Assembly: GCA_900321605.1 (NCBI GenBank)
Contig: ONWR01000032.1
Location: forward strand, 1 to 40,699
Source: an uncultured Bacteroidales bacterium
GTDB taxonomy: Bacteria; Bacteroidota; Bacteroidia; Bacteroidales; Paludibacteraceae
Direction of reading: 5' to 3'
Length of the DNA stretch: 40,699 nt
Positions within the stretch are counted from its first letter, which is position 1. Every line of letters starts with the position of its first letter. Positions 15,545-24,544 of the stretch are shown piece by piece. A program made the position numbers and the translations under genes. The notes under the pieces were generated by a model that saw only the letters and a list, made by a program, of their open reading frames with translations, did no database searches and was not told the origin of the DNA.

Positions 15545-17410
15545 ATGGATTTTAAATACGACGTCATAGTAGTTGGAGCCGGTCACGCAGGATGCGAGGC
15601 AGCCAGTTCTGCTGCCCGTATGGGCAGTAAGACACTGCTCATCACCATGGACATGAATAAGATTGCACAGATGAGTTGCAATCCTGCCGTTGGTGGTATC
15701 GCCAAAGGTCAGATCGTACGTGAGATAGACGCCCTCGGCGGACAGATGGGTATCGTCACCGACCGAAGCGCTATTCAATTCCGGCTACTCAACCAAAGCA
15801 AAGGTCCTGCTATGTGGAGTCCCCGTAGCCAAAGTGACCGCAAGCGATTTATTGAGGAATGGATCAAAGTGCTTAGTCATACCGATAACTTGTATATTTG
15901 GCAGGATATAGTAGTGAGTCTTATTATCAAAGATAATAAGGTCTGCGGTGTACGCACGATGTTAGGTATCGAGATGGAAGCACAGGCAGTAGTACTCACC
16001 AACGGTACTTTCCTTAATGGTCTCATGCATTGCGGTAAGACACAGATACCCGGAGGACGTACCTCCGAACCGGCTTCCCAGGGTTTGACGGAGCAATTAG
16101 TGAGCTTAGGCTTCCGTTCCGACCGCATGAAAACAGGTACCCCAGCACGCTTGGATGCCCGCTCTATTCATTTCGAAGAACTGACTCGACAAGACGGAGA
16201 CACCGATTGGCATCAGTTCAGCTATCTGAATACCGTTCACCGTGAACTCAAACAGATGCCTTGCTGGATCACCTATACCAATCCTTCGACACACGAAGCA
16301 CTACGTGCCGGATTAGCAGATTCCCCCCTTTTCAACGGACAAATTAAGAGTATTGGTCCGCGTTATTGTCCGAGTATAGAGACGAAAATAGTGACCTTTG
16401 CCGACAAAGAGGCACATCAGATCTTCTTGGAGCCGGAGGGAGTAGATAGCAACGAGTATTACGTCAATGGATTCTCCAGCAGCCTTCCTTGGCAGGTTCA
16501 GTTAGCCGGACTTAGAACAATCAAAGGATTAGAGGATGTTGTCCTCTACCGTCCCGGATATGCCATCGAATATGACTTCTTCGACCCGACTCAATTACAC
16601 CACACCTTAGAGACTAAACAGATTAAAAATCTGTTTTTCGCCGGACAGATCAATGGTACTACGGGCTATGAAGAAGCTGCCGGACAAGGATTAGTAGCAG
16701 GTATCAACGCACATATCAACGTCCACGGAGGTACACCTTTCACCATGGGTCGCAATGAGAGTTATATAGGTGTACTCATTGATGATCTGGTCAACAAAGG
16801 TGTCGATGAACCCTACCGTATGTTCACCTCCAGAGCCGAATACCGCATCCTGCTGCGTCAGGACAATGCCGACGAGCGTCTTACCAAACGCGGATATGAG
16901 ATAGGATTAGCAGATAAAGATCGGTACGATTTGTTCTGCCAGAAACAACAAGCTTGCTCCGATTTCATCGAATATATTCAGTCCACTACTATCCGCAAAG
17001 GAAGTATAGACTCGTGGTTAGAGTCCATCGGTAGTACCGCTATGCACGAGGGATGCAAGATAAGCGACTTGATCCTGCGCCCTCAAGTAAGTATCAAAGC
17101 TTTAGCAGAAGTAGTACCGGAGCTCAAGGCAAAGATGGAGAATATCTCCGATGAGATCGTAGAAAGTTGCGAGATCCAGATCAAGTACGCAGGTTATATC
17201 AAACGCGAGCAGATGGAAGCCGCCAAACTACAGCGTTTAGACCAAATACGCATACCCGATACTTTTAACTTTGACGAGGTACAAAGCCTTAGTACCGAAG
17301 CACGCCAGAAGCTTAGTCGCATTCGTCCAAAGTCCATCGGCGAGGCGCAACGCATACCAGGTGTAAGTCCCAATGACGTAAGCGTACTATTGGTTTTAAT
17401 GGGTAGATAA
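15545..17410 (+). CDS. mnmG: tRNA uridine-5-carboxymethylaminomethyl modification enzyme MnmG (GidA)
   Basis: The 621-aa FAD protein begins with the dinucleotide motif VVGAGHAGCEAA (residues 8-19). Further MnmG motifs are CNPAVGGIAKGQIVREIDAL, TGTPARLD and the second FAD motif around FFAGQINGTTGYEEAAGQGL. The C-terminal helical domain (about 540-621) that binds MnmE is complete. With MnmE it modifies U34 of several tRNAs. It follows yraN by 15 bases. A small TTTGC/GCAAA hairpin and a parS site follow the stop codon. Confidence 0.97.
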   Translation: MDFKYDVIVVGAGHAGCEAASSAARMGSKTLLITMDMNKIAQMSCNPAVGGIAKGQIVREIDALGGQMGIVTDRSAIQFRLLNQSKGPAMWSPRSQSDRKRFIEEWIKVLSHTDNLYIWQDIVVSLIIKDNKVCGVRTMLGIEMEAQAVVLTNGTFLNGLMHCGKTQIPGGRTSEPASQGLTEQLVSLGFRSDRMKTGTPARLDARSIHFEELTRQDGDTDWHQFSYLNTVHRELKQMPCWITYTNPSTHEALRAGLADSPLFNGQIKSIGPRYCPSIETKIVTFADKEAHQIFLEPEGVDSNEYYVNGFSSSLPWQVQLAGLRTIKGLEDVVLYRPGYAIEYDFFDPTQLHHTLETKQIKNLFFAGQINGTTGYEEAAGQGLVAGINAHINVHGGTPFTMGRNESYIGVLIDDLVNKGVDEPYRMFTSRAEYRILLRQDNADERLTKRGYEIGLADKDRYDLFCQKQQACSDFIEYIQSTTIRKGSIDSWLESIGSTAMHEGCKISDLILRPQVSIKALAEVVPELKAKMENISDEIVESCEIQIKYAGYIKREQMEAAKLQRLDQIRIPDTFNFDEVQSLSTEARQKLSRIRPKSIGEAQRIPGVSPNDVSVLLVLMGR

Positions 17411-17443
17411 TAGATTTTAGTTTGCTTAGCAAACTACTATAAA

Positions 17444-17459
17444 TGTTTCACGTGGAACA
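17444..17459. promoter_or_regulatory. parS: parS centromere site (ParB-binding)
   Basis: TGTTTCACGTGGAACA is the exact reverse complement of TGTTCCACGTGAAACA, the well-known chromosomal parS form. It lies in the mnmG-apt gap. ParB loads at such sites to organise and segregate the origin region, so the window is probably not far from oriC. No other match was seen in the window. Confidence 0.9.
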
Positions 17460-17481
17460 GAATATAAAAAACAACAAACAT

Positions 17482-18021
17482 ATGACATCAGAACAAGTAA
17501 AAGCATTAGTACGAAATGTACCAGATTTCCCTATTAAGGGTATTCAGTTTAAGGACATCACCACTATTCTTGATAACCCTGAAGGACTGTGTTGGCTGAG
17601 GGATGAGATAGTGAACCACTATAAGGGACTCGGTATAACCAAGATAGTGGGTATTGAGTCACGTGGTTTTATAATAGCTCCTTCAGTGGCAATGGAGTTA
17701 GGTATAGGATTTGTACCTATCCGCAAAAAGAACAAACTGCCCGCAGAGACCGTTTCTGTTACTTATAAAAAGGAATATGGAGAGGACACCATCCAGATAC
17801 ATAAAGATGCGCTTAACGCCGATGACGTAGTCCTGATTCATGACGACATCTTAGCTACCGGCGGATCAATGGAAGCAGCTATAGAACTCGTAAAGAAATT
17901 AGGGGTAAAGAAAGTATATGTCAACTGTGCAATCGAACTGATCGGTCTCAAAGGACGAGAATATCTGCAAGGCAAAGCAGAAGAGATTTACTGCCTCATG
18001 GGAATAGAAGTAGATGAGTAA
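17482..18021 (+). CDS. apt: Adenine phosphoribosyltransferase
   Basis: I chose the ATG at 17482, giving 179 aa and the usual start of the family (MTSEQVKALVRNVPDFPIKG). The ATG at 17443 would add 13 residues encoded by the parS site itself, so it is unlikely. The PRPP-binding motif VVLIHDDILATGGS (about residues 113-126) and the family element FKDITTIL are present. The enzyme converts adenine and PRPP to AMP in purine salvage. Length is normal. Confidence 0.95.
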   Translation: MTSEQVKALVRNVPDFPIKGIQFKDITTILDNPEGLCWLRDEIVNHYKGLGITKIVGIESRGFIIAPSVAMELGIGFVPIRKKNKLPAETVSVTYKKEYGEDTIQIHKDALNADDVVLIHDDILATGGSMEAAIELVKKLGVKKVYVNCAIELIGLKGREYLQGKAEEIYCLMGIEVDE

Positions 18022-18085
18022 GGCGAAAGGTTAGAAGTTAAAGGAGAAAGGTGATAGGAGAAAGGTGATAGTTAAAGGCTAATGG
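18022..18085 (+). repeat. Simple-sequence repeat of AAAGGTGA/AAAGGTTA type
   Basis: The apt-uvrC gap is filled with irregular copies of GAAAGGTGATAG and GTTAAAGG. Similar stretches occur at 23212-23236 and 32353-32393, each just before a start codon. Confidence 0.7.
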
Positions 18086-18089
18086 ATGA

Positions 18090-19907
18090 ATGAAAGAAAA
18101 GGATGAACATATAGCCCTGTTGTTAAAACGTATACCGGAGAGTCCGGGGGTGTATCAGTACTTCGATAAAGAAGGACAGATTATCTATGTTGGTAAAGCT
18201 AAGAACCTGCATAGACGGGTCAACAGCTATTTCAACAAAGACCACCAATCATCCAAAACAAGGCAGTTAGTAGCCCACATAGCCGACATAAGATACGTAG
18301 TAGTAGAGAGCGAGCAGGATGCCTTCTTGCTCGAAAACAACCTCATTAAGCAGTATCAACCGCACTATAACATCTTGCTCAAAGACGGAAAGAGTTATCC
18401 AAGTATCTGTATCACACGAGAGCCTTTCCCACGGATATTCAAGACTCGCACGATCAACAAGAAAGCCGGTGAGTACTACGGACCTTATAGCTTTGGCTAT
18501 TCGGTCGATACCGTTCTCGAATTGATCCATAAGCTCTACCCTATTCGGACTTGTAATATCCCTATTACAACCGATTCCATCGAGAAAAAAAAGATACGTG
18601 TCTGCCTCAAATACCACCTCAAGAACTGCTGCGGTATCTGTGAGGGCAAAGGGAGAGAGCTTTACGCCCAATGGATTGATCAGGCGCGCAAACTGATTAA
18701 AGGTGACGCGCACGAGATAGGCAAGCAGTTAGAGGACGAGATGATGTTTCTTGCAGCGGATATGAAATACGAAGAAGCGGCAGCTATCAAGCATAAGATA
18801 GAACTACTTGAGCAATTCAAGAGCAAGACGATTATCACGAATTCATCGGCAAAAGATGTGGATGTATTCGGTTATGACGAGCAGGACGACAGAGTCTATA
18901 TCTCAATGCTGCATGTGCATAACGGAAGTATCGTACAAGGTCAGACGATCGAGTACCGCCGTAAGATGGAAGAAGAGAAAGAGGAACTTCTGGCAATGGG
19001 AATGATGGAGTTGCGAGAACAGTTGGAGAGCAAGACTCAGGACGTAATTGTTCCGTTCATTCCGGAGGTATTTGATGATACGCTGCATGTATATATCGCT
19101 ACCAGCGGAGACAGAAAGAAACTGCTCGATTTGGCGATGCAGAATGTACGACAGTACAAACTTGACCGACTCAAACAAGAAGACAAACTCAATCCGGAGC
19201 AACGGGGTGTACGTATTCTGACCGAGTTACAGCAGATGATGAGTCTTCCTACCCTGCCCCGATGGATTGATTGTTTCGATAACTCCAATATACAAGGCAC
19301 GAACGCAGTAGCGGGATGCGTTGTATATAGAATGGCGAAACCGAGTAAGAGCGACTATAAGCGATTTGAGATAAAGACCGTAGAAGGCGCGGATGACTAC
19401 GCCAGTATGCGAGAGGTAGTACGAAGGAGATACCAACATATTCTCGATGAATCCGGACAAATGCCGGATCTCATTATTGCCGATGGTGGTTTAGGACAGA
19501 TGCATGCTATTCGCGAAGCTGTGGAGGATCAGTTAGGATTGAGTATCCCGATTGCGGGATTGAAGAAAAACGACAAACACCGTACGCAGACCCTGCTCTT
19601 CGGTTTTCCGCCGAAAGAGATCTCGATGCCGGTGACGAGTGAAGTGTTCCGTCTGCTGACGAATATACAGGATGAAGTACACCGATTTGCTATTACGTAT
19701 CACAAAGCGAAGCGCAGTAAGGCACAAATACATAGCCAACTCGATGATATTCAGGGAGTTGGAGAAGCTACGAAGCAAAAGATACTGGCTCATTTCGGTT
19801 CTGTGAAACGCGCTGGAACAGCTGATTTGAACGAATGGATTGAATTGCTCGGAAAGAACAGAGGATCAGCCATTTACGAGCAAATTAGAGCCAAAATAAG
19901 CCTCTGA
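18090..19907 (+). CDS. uvrC: UvrABC nuclease subunit C
   Basis: The 605-aa protein has the GIY-YIG domain (about residues 18-100, with PGVYQYF and IYVGKAKNL), the Cys-rich CLKYHLKNCCGIC element, a UVR helix pair (about 205-240), the RNase H-like C-terminal nuclease domain (CFDNSNIQGTNAVAGCVV and IADGGLGQM) and a terminal helix-hairpin-helix (LDDIQGVGEATKQKIL). It makes the two incisions in nucleotide excision repair. Complete and of normal length. Confidence 0.96.
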   Translation: MKEKDEHIALLLKRIPESPGVYQYFDKEGQIIYVGKAKNLHRRVNSYFNKDHQSSKTRQLVAHIADIRYVVVESEQDAFLLENNLIKQYQPHYNILLKDGKSYPSICITREPFPRIFKTRTINKKAGEYYGPYSFGYSVDTVLELIHKLYPIRTCNIPITTDSIEKKKIRVCLKYHLKNCCGICEGKGRELYAQWIDQARKLIKGDAHEIGKQLEDEMMFLAADMKYEEAAAIKHKIELLEQFKSKTIITNSSAKDVDVFGYDEQDDRVYISMLHVHNGSIVQGQTIEYRRKMEEEKEELLAMGMMELREQLESKTQDVIVPFIPEVFDDTLHVYIATSGDRKKLLDLAMQNVRQYKLDRLKQEDKLNPEQRGVRILTELQQMMSLPTLPRWIDCFDNSNIQGTNAVAGCVVYRMAKPSKSDYKRFEIKTVEGADDYASMREVVRRRYQHILDESGQMPDLIIADGGLGQMHAIREAVEDQLGLSIPIAGLKKNDKHRTQTLLFGFPPKEISMPVTSEVFRLLTNIQDEVHRFAITYHKAKRSKAQIHSQLDDIQGVGEATKQKILAHFGSVKRAGTADLNEWIELLGKNRGSAIYEQIRAKISL

Positions 19908-19914
19908 GAATTGA

Positions 19915-20299
19915 ATGAAAAGCAAGAACATGGATAAGTACACAGTAAAAATAGGGGAAAATTCGAACCTTTTAGTGTTCAATGAGAAAAATGAGACAGT
20001 GAACCCATTGGAGATCCTTCGTGGCCATGAGCCGCATCGGGTCTTTGCCTTCGATGGACCGATGGGTGCCGGTAAGACGACTTTCATCAAAAAGTTGGTG
20101 GAAGAGATGGGGTCAATGGATATCGTCAACAGTCCTACCTTTGCGATCGTCAACGTGTACGACGTGGAACAACCGTATCGGGAACTACTGTTTGATAGAG
20201 TGGCCCGATATGATCTCCCCTATTCTACCCGAGGATACTGTATGGATCAAGATCCGCCCCTTAGAGAACGGAGATAGAGAACTGACGATAGATGCCTGA
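19915..20299 (+). pseudogene. tsaE: tRNA t6A biosynthesis ATPase TsaE, disrupted by an internal deletion and frameshift
   Basis: The first frame (from ATG 19915 or 19930) has the TsaE Walker [10 protein letters not shown] (about residues 48-56) and [13 protein letters not shown] (about 73-85), then goes off family and stops at 20277. The family C-terminus, [20 protein letters not shown] and the following RELTI strand, is found in another frame from about 20192 to TGA 20297-20299, which overlaps the DUF2851 start as ATGCCTGA. Between them the conserved H/F-D-x-Y-R region (about 20-30 residues) is missing. TsaE acts with TsaB and TsaD in making t6A37 and is normally essential, so this is either a real lesion or a sequence/assembly fault. 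Confidence 0.8.
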
Positions 20300-21518
20300 G
20301 ATCGTACTGCATTACATATGGGAGAGATGTCTCTGGGCAGGATTTGCTCAACAGACGACAGACGGACGAGAGGTGGAGATTCTTTCGGTAGGAGAGCACA
20401 ACCACGACGCCGGTCCGGACTATAGTCATGCGCGTATCCGTATAGATGGTAAGGAGTGGATTGGAAACATCGAGATTCATATCTCTTCGAGCGATTGGAT
20501 CAAACACCACCACCATACGGACAAAGCGTACGACACCGTCATCCTGCATGTGGTACGTGTGGCAGACAAACCGGTCTATAACTCCAAGGGAGAGTTGGTT
20601 CCACAGTGCGAATTGCAGTATCCCGGCGACCAAGACTACTTGAGCGGTTTGTTCTCCTTGGCGCAACAGATGGATAGTGCCACCAGCAGGATCGGTTGTG
20701 CAGAACAGCTGATACACGAACCCGAGTTACTGACTAACGGATGGCGTAAGACGCTGTTACACAAACGATTGGAGTGTAAACGAGCCTCTATCAAACGCCT
20801 CTTGGAGATCACAAAAGGAAGTTGGGAACATGCTTTGTATATCTCCTTAGCCCGCAATTTCGGGTTTCATACGAATAGCCTTCCTTTTGAACAATTGGCT
20901 ATCAATACCCCGCTCTCGTGTTTGATGAAACATCGGAACAGTCTCTTTCAGTTAACGGCAATACTCTTGGGACAAGCCTCGCTGATCAAGGAGGAAGAGA
21001 AAGAGCTGCAGAAGGAGTATAACTTCCTTCGCATCAAGTTCGGGTTAACGCCTATTGATCCCACGATGTGGAAACATGCCCGAATGCGTCCTCAAAACAG
21101 TCCGGAGCTACGAGTAAGACAATTCGCTCAATTGATCTATCAATCAGAGAATCTGCTGAGTAAGATCATAGACGAAAACGGATTGAAGGAATTGGAGCAG
21201 CTCTTTAACGTACCGCAAATGGGTAAATCGAGTATCGATATTCTGCTTATCAATACAGTTATACCCTATAAGTATGCGTACGCGATGCATCAAAACAACC
21301 CTGTGAAGGCAGAGCAAACGGCTGAACTGATGGAGTCCATTGCTCCGGAGAACAACGTGATCGTCCGCCAGTGGCGCGTATTGGGGCAACAGATCCATAA
21401 TGCAGCCGACACACAAGCATTGCTGCATCTATATCAGAACTACTGCCAACACCACGAATGTATCAATTGTGAGGTTGGATATAAGATATTCCAAGACAGA
21501 CAACTAAAATTATTCTAA
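20292..21518 (+). CDS. DUF2851 family protein
   Basis: The 408-aa protein starts [15 protein letters not shown] and contains [20 protein letters not shown] and [19 protein letters not shown], hallmarks of DUF2851, a family restricted largely to Bacteroidetes. The N-terminal third looks like a nuclease-type beta core (D/H-rich), followed by helical repeats and a Cys-containing C-terminus ([14 protein letters not shown]). The activity is not known to me. It overlaps the end of the tsaE remnant by eight bases and precedes lolD by one. Confidence 0.9.
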   Translation: MPEIVLHYIWERCLWAGFAQQTTDGREVEILSVGEHNHDAGPDYSHARIRIDGKEWIGNIEIHISSSDWIKHHHHTDKAYDTVILHVVRVADKPVYNSKGELVPQCELQYPGDQDYLSGLFSLAQQMDSATSRIGCAEQLIHEPELLTNGWRKTLLHKRLECKRASIKRLLEITKGSWEHALYISLARNFGFHTNSLPFEQLAINTPLSCLMKHRNSLFQLTAILLGQASLIKEEEKELQKEYNFLRIKFGLTPIDPTMWKHARMRPQNSPELRVRQFAQLIYQSENLLSKIIDENGLKELEQLFNVPQMGKSSIDILLINTVIPYKYAYAMHQNNPVKAEQTAELMESIAPENNVIVRQWRVLGQQIHNAADTQALLHLYQNYCQHHECINCEVGYKIFQDRQLKLF

Positions 21519-21519
21519 G

Positions 21520-22170
21520 ATGATAGAAGTTAAGGACATATGGAAATCCTTCGGCGAGTTAGAGGTGCTGAAGGGCGTTCATTTAGAGGTCAAGAAAGGC
21601 GAGATCGTAGCGATCATCGGTAAAAGCGGAGCGGGTAAGACTACTCTACTCCAGATCATCGGTACGCTGGATCGTCCGACGAAAGGCGAAGTGCTGATTG
21701 ATGGCACGAATGTGTTTACCTTGGGCGAAAAAGAGTTGGCTGCCTTCCGAAATAGACATATTGGATTTATCTTCCAGTTTCACCAGCTGCTACCGGAGTT
21801 CACGGCTCTGGAGAACGTCTGCATTCCTGCTATGATTGCCCGTGAGAAAGAGTCGGACTATAAGCCCAGAGCCGAGCAACTGCTGCGGGATTTAGGTCTT
21901 GGCGAGCGAATGAACCATAAGCCGAACGAACTGTCCGGCGGTGAAAAACAGCGTGTAGCCGCAGCTCGGGCTCTGATGATGCAACCAAGCATCATCTTAG
22001 CAGACGAACCGACCGGCAGTCTGGACGAGAAGAACAAGAAAGAGCTAAGCGAACTGCTGATTCATCTGCGCCAAGAGTACGGTCAGACGATCCTATTGGT
22101 GACGCACGATAAAGAGTTAGCCTCTATTGCTGACCGGATCATCGAAATCAAAGACGGAAGAATTGAATAA
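21520..22170 (+). CDS. lolD: LolD-type ABC transporter ATPase
   Basis: The 216-aa ATPase has Walker [10 protein letters not shown] (residues 34-42), the signature [15 protein letters not shown] (about 137-151), Walker [14 protein letters not shown] and the switch histidine in LLVTHD. It belongs to the LolD/MacB/FtsE group that exports lipoproteins or drives mechanotransmission. No permease lies next to it, as is common for lolD in Bacteroidetes, so the lipoprotein-release role is inferred from similarity. Confidence 0.88.
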   Translation: MIEVKDIWKSFGELEVLKGVHLEVKKGEIVAIIGKSGAGKTTLLQIIGTLDRPTKGEVLIDGTNVFTLGEKELAAFRNRHIGFIFQFHQLLPEFTALENVCIPAMIAREKESDYKPRAEQLLRDLGLGERMNHKPNELSGGEKQRVAAARALMMQPSIILADEPTGSLDEKNKKELSELLIHLRQEYGQTILLVTHDKELASIADRIIEIKDGRIE

Positions 22171-22183
22171 TTAATAATTAATA

Positions 22184-23200
22184 ATGAATATCGAGTTTCA
22201 TAAATATATAGTTGTGTTGGTTTGCGCCATTATGATGAGTGCGTGCCACAAGGGAAGGTCGTATTTCCCGAAGGACTTAGAGAACCAAACGATTGAAATT
22301 GTGCGGTTTGACAAGGATCTAATGAACGTACAAGAAGCAAGTATCAAGGAGGATATAAAGGTGCTCTACGACCAATATCCGACCTTCATGCCCCTGTGGG
22401 TAGAAGATATTTTAGGTATTCCGAGTGCCGACACTGCGTATTTAGAGAAAGCCTTACCGGAGTTTTTGGAAGACACCTTGTACGGGTTCCAAAAGACGAA
22501 TGAGCGTGAGAGAAAGATCTTTGAAGATGTCAGCGGGTTAGAGAAGTCGTTTGGCAAGGCTTTTGCACGCATTCTGTGGCTCTATCCGGAGACGGAGATA
22601 CCCACACTCTATCTGTTCGTTTCGGGCTTCCAGACGCCTGTTTATTTCGGTGATGAGATCATCGGAATAGGCGCAGATATGTACCTTGGCAGCGACTATG
22701 AGTATTATAACCGTGTGGTGTATGACTATCAGAAACAGACGATGCGCAAAGAGTGCATTCCGGTGGATGTAGTGAGTGCGTTCTTATTCCGCACTCTACC
22801 CTATACGAGCACCAAAAGCCGTCTCTTGGATCAGATGATGTATCGCGGCAAAGTGATGTATCTGACCGCACAGATCTTCGATGAATTACCGGCATACGAA
22901 GTGATGGGTTGGACGAAAGAGCAATGGGATTGGTGTGTACGTAACGAGCAGGCAATCTGGCATTTAGTGATGGATAAAAGAGATCTGTTCAAGACGGAGA
23001 GTCTTATTTTGACGGGTTATCTGAACGATGGTCCGTTCACCTCAGAGGTGTCGCAGGATGCCCCGGGTCGTTTGGGTATATGGCTCGGATGGCGGATTGC
23101 GGAGAGCTATATGGAGCATAATGAGAACGTCAGTCTGCAAGAACTGATGGCGGAAGGAGATGCCCAGAAGATCTTGGAAGAGAGTTATTATAAACCCTAA
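22184..23200 (+). CDS. gldB: Gliding-motility-type lipoprotein GldB
   Basis: The 338-aa protein starts with a lipoprotein signal (VVLVCAIMMSAC, lipidated Cys21) and shows GldB features: IEIVRFDKDL near the N-terminus, IGADMYLGSDYEYY in the middle and the ending DAPGRLGIWLGWRIAESYM. GldB is conserved in Bacteroidetes, including non-gliding ones, and sits in the envelope with an uncertain role. It lies 13 bases after lolD, consistent with an envelope-lipoprotein operon. Confidence 0.9.
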   Translation: MNIEFHKYIVVLVCAIMMSACHKGRSYFPKDLENQTIEIVRFDKDLMNVQEASIKEDIKVLYDQYPTFMPLWVEDILGIPSADTAYLEKALPEFLEDTLYGFQKTNERERKIFEDVSGLEKSFGKAFARILWLYPETEIPTLYLFVSGFQTPVYFGDEIIGIGADMYLGSDYEYYNRVVYDYQKQTMRKECIPVDVVSAFLFRTLPYTSTKSRLLDQMMYRGKVMYLTAQIFDELPAYEVMGWTKEQWDWCVRNEQAIWHLVMDKRDLFKTESLILTGYLNDGPFTSEVSQDAPGRLGIWLGWRIAESYMEHNENVSLQELMAEGDAQKILEESYYKP

Positions 23201-23238
23201 AATATGCTTACGGCGAAAGGTTATAAGCTAAAGGAAAA

Positions 23239-24531
23239 ATGAATAGAGAAGATTTTGAGATATTAAAAGAGCAAGTACACGGCAGAGAGTTAGTGTACCT
23301 CGATAATGCAGCTACGAGTCAGAAACCACGCCAAGTGGTGGAAGCTATCGTGGAGGCGTATAGTCATTGGAACAGTAATATACACCGAGGAGTGCATCAT
23401 CTGAGTCAGGTAGCTACCGCTCACCATGAAGAAGCTCGGCAAGCGGTAGCGGATTTCATAGGCGCCAAGAGTGCAAAAGAGATCATTTTTACCAAAGGAA
23501 CGACAGATAGCATCAATACCTTGGCTTTTTCCATCGGCGAAAAGCAAGTCAACGGACAGCCTTATATCCAAGAAGGAGATGAGATCATCGTCAGCGGAGT
23601 AGAACATCATTCGAATATCGTTCCTTGGCAAATGCTCTGTGGACGCAAGAAAGCCGTACTTAGGCACGTTCCCTTAAAGGAGGACCTATCGTTCGATATA
23701 GAGGCTTTTAAGGGGCTTCTGAGCGAAAAAACAAGGCTGGTTTCTGTAGCCCATGTGAGCAATGTGCTCGGAATCATTCAGCCCGTAGAAGAGATAATCC
23801 GTTTGGCGCATGAGAAAAGCGTGCCGGTCTGTCTTGACGGCGCACAGAGTGTACCGCATATGCAGGTGAACGTACAGGCCTTGGATTGTGAGTTCATGGC
23901 GTTCTCGGGACATAAGATGTATGGTCCGACGGGTATTGGCGTCTTGTATGGCAAGAAAGAATGGCTCGAACAACTGCCTCCTGCTGAAGGTGGGGGAGAG
24001 ATGATTGAACATGTGCGTTGGGAAGGAACAACCTATAATACCTTGCCCTATAAATTCGAAGCCGGAACGCCTAATTTTGTGGGCTCTTATGCGCTTCATA
24101 AAGCGATTGAGTATATGCAATCCATAGGCTGGAAAGCGATAGAGGCACATGAAAAAGAGTTGACTCAGTACTGCGAGGAGAGATTGAAAGGGTTAGTGGA
24201 TGAGAGGTTGAGTGGATTAGGGGACATTCATATCTATGCTGCCGGACAACCCAAAGCCGGTGTCATCAGTTTCAATGTATATAATAGTCAAAAGTCTATA
24301 GTCGAAAGTCAAAAGCCAACTGAGGGTTTGATTCATCCTTTCGATGTGGGTACGCTGTTAGATCAGCAAGGTGTTGCGGTACGAACGGGACATCATTGTG
24401 CGGAACCGCTGATCGATGCATTAGGTGTGCCGGGAACGGTGAGAGTGTCGTTCGGGTTATATAACGACAAGCACGATGTGGATGCGTTTATTGCGGCACT
24501 CCAAAAAGCACAAATGATGTTATTGGGATAA
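23239..24531 (+). CDS. sufS: Cysteine desulfurase SufS
   Basis: The 430-aa PLP enzyme has the SufS start (NREDFEILKEQVHGRELVYLDNAATSQKP), the PLP lysine K226 in SGHKMYGPTG and the active-site cysteine C387 in RTGHHCAEPL (group II pattern). It supplies sulfur for Fe-S clusters; the rest of the suf genes is not in the window. The segment NSQKSIVESQKPTEG (about residues 350-364) is encoded by a GTCAAAAGTC-type repeat and makes the protein longer than usual there; it precedes GLIHPFDVG on a likely surface loop. Confidence 0.95.
   Translation: MNREDFEILKEQVHGRELVYLDNAATSQKPRQVVEAIVEAYSHWNSNIHRGVHHLSQVATAHHEEARQAVADFIGAKSAKEIIFTKGTTDSINTLAFSIGEKQVNGQPYIQEGDEIIVSGVEHHSNIVPWQMLCGRKKAVLRHVPLKEDLSFDIEAFKGLLSEKTRLVSVAHVSNVLGIIQPVEEIIRLAHEKSVPVCLDGAQSVPHMQVNVQALDCEFMAFSGHKMYGPTGIGVLYGKKEWLEQLPPAEGGGEMIEHVRWEGTTYNTLPYKFEAGTPNFVGSYALHKAIEYMQSIGWKAIEAHEKELTQYCEERLKGLVDERLSGLGDIHIYAAGQPKAGVISFNVYNSQKSIVESQKPTEGLIHPFDVGTLLDQQGVAVRTGHHCAEPLIDALGVPGTVRVSFGLYNDKHDVDAFIAALQKAQMMLLG
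24286..24318 (+). repeat. GTCAAAAGTC-type repeat inside sufS
   Basis: Four degenerate copies (GTCAAAAGTC, TATAGTCGAAAGTC, AAAAGCC) keep the sufS frame open. The same unit occurs in the next gene at 25337-25362. Confidence 0.75.
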
Positions 24532-24544
24532 GGTAGTAATATCG

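Noticed and set aside
17443-17481. N-terminal extension of Apt (MFHVEQ...)
   Set aside because: It is the translated parS site; family proteins start at the ATG at 17482.
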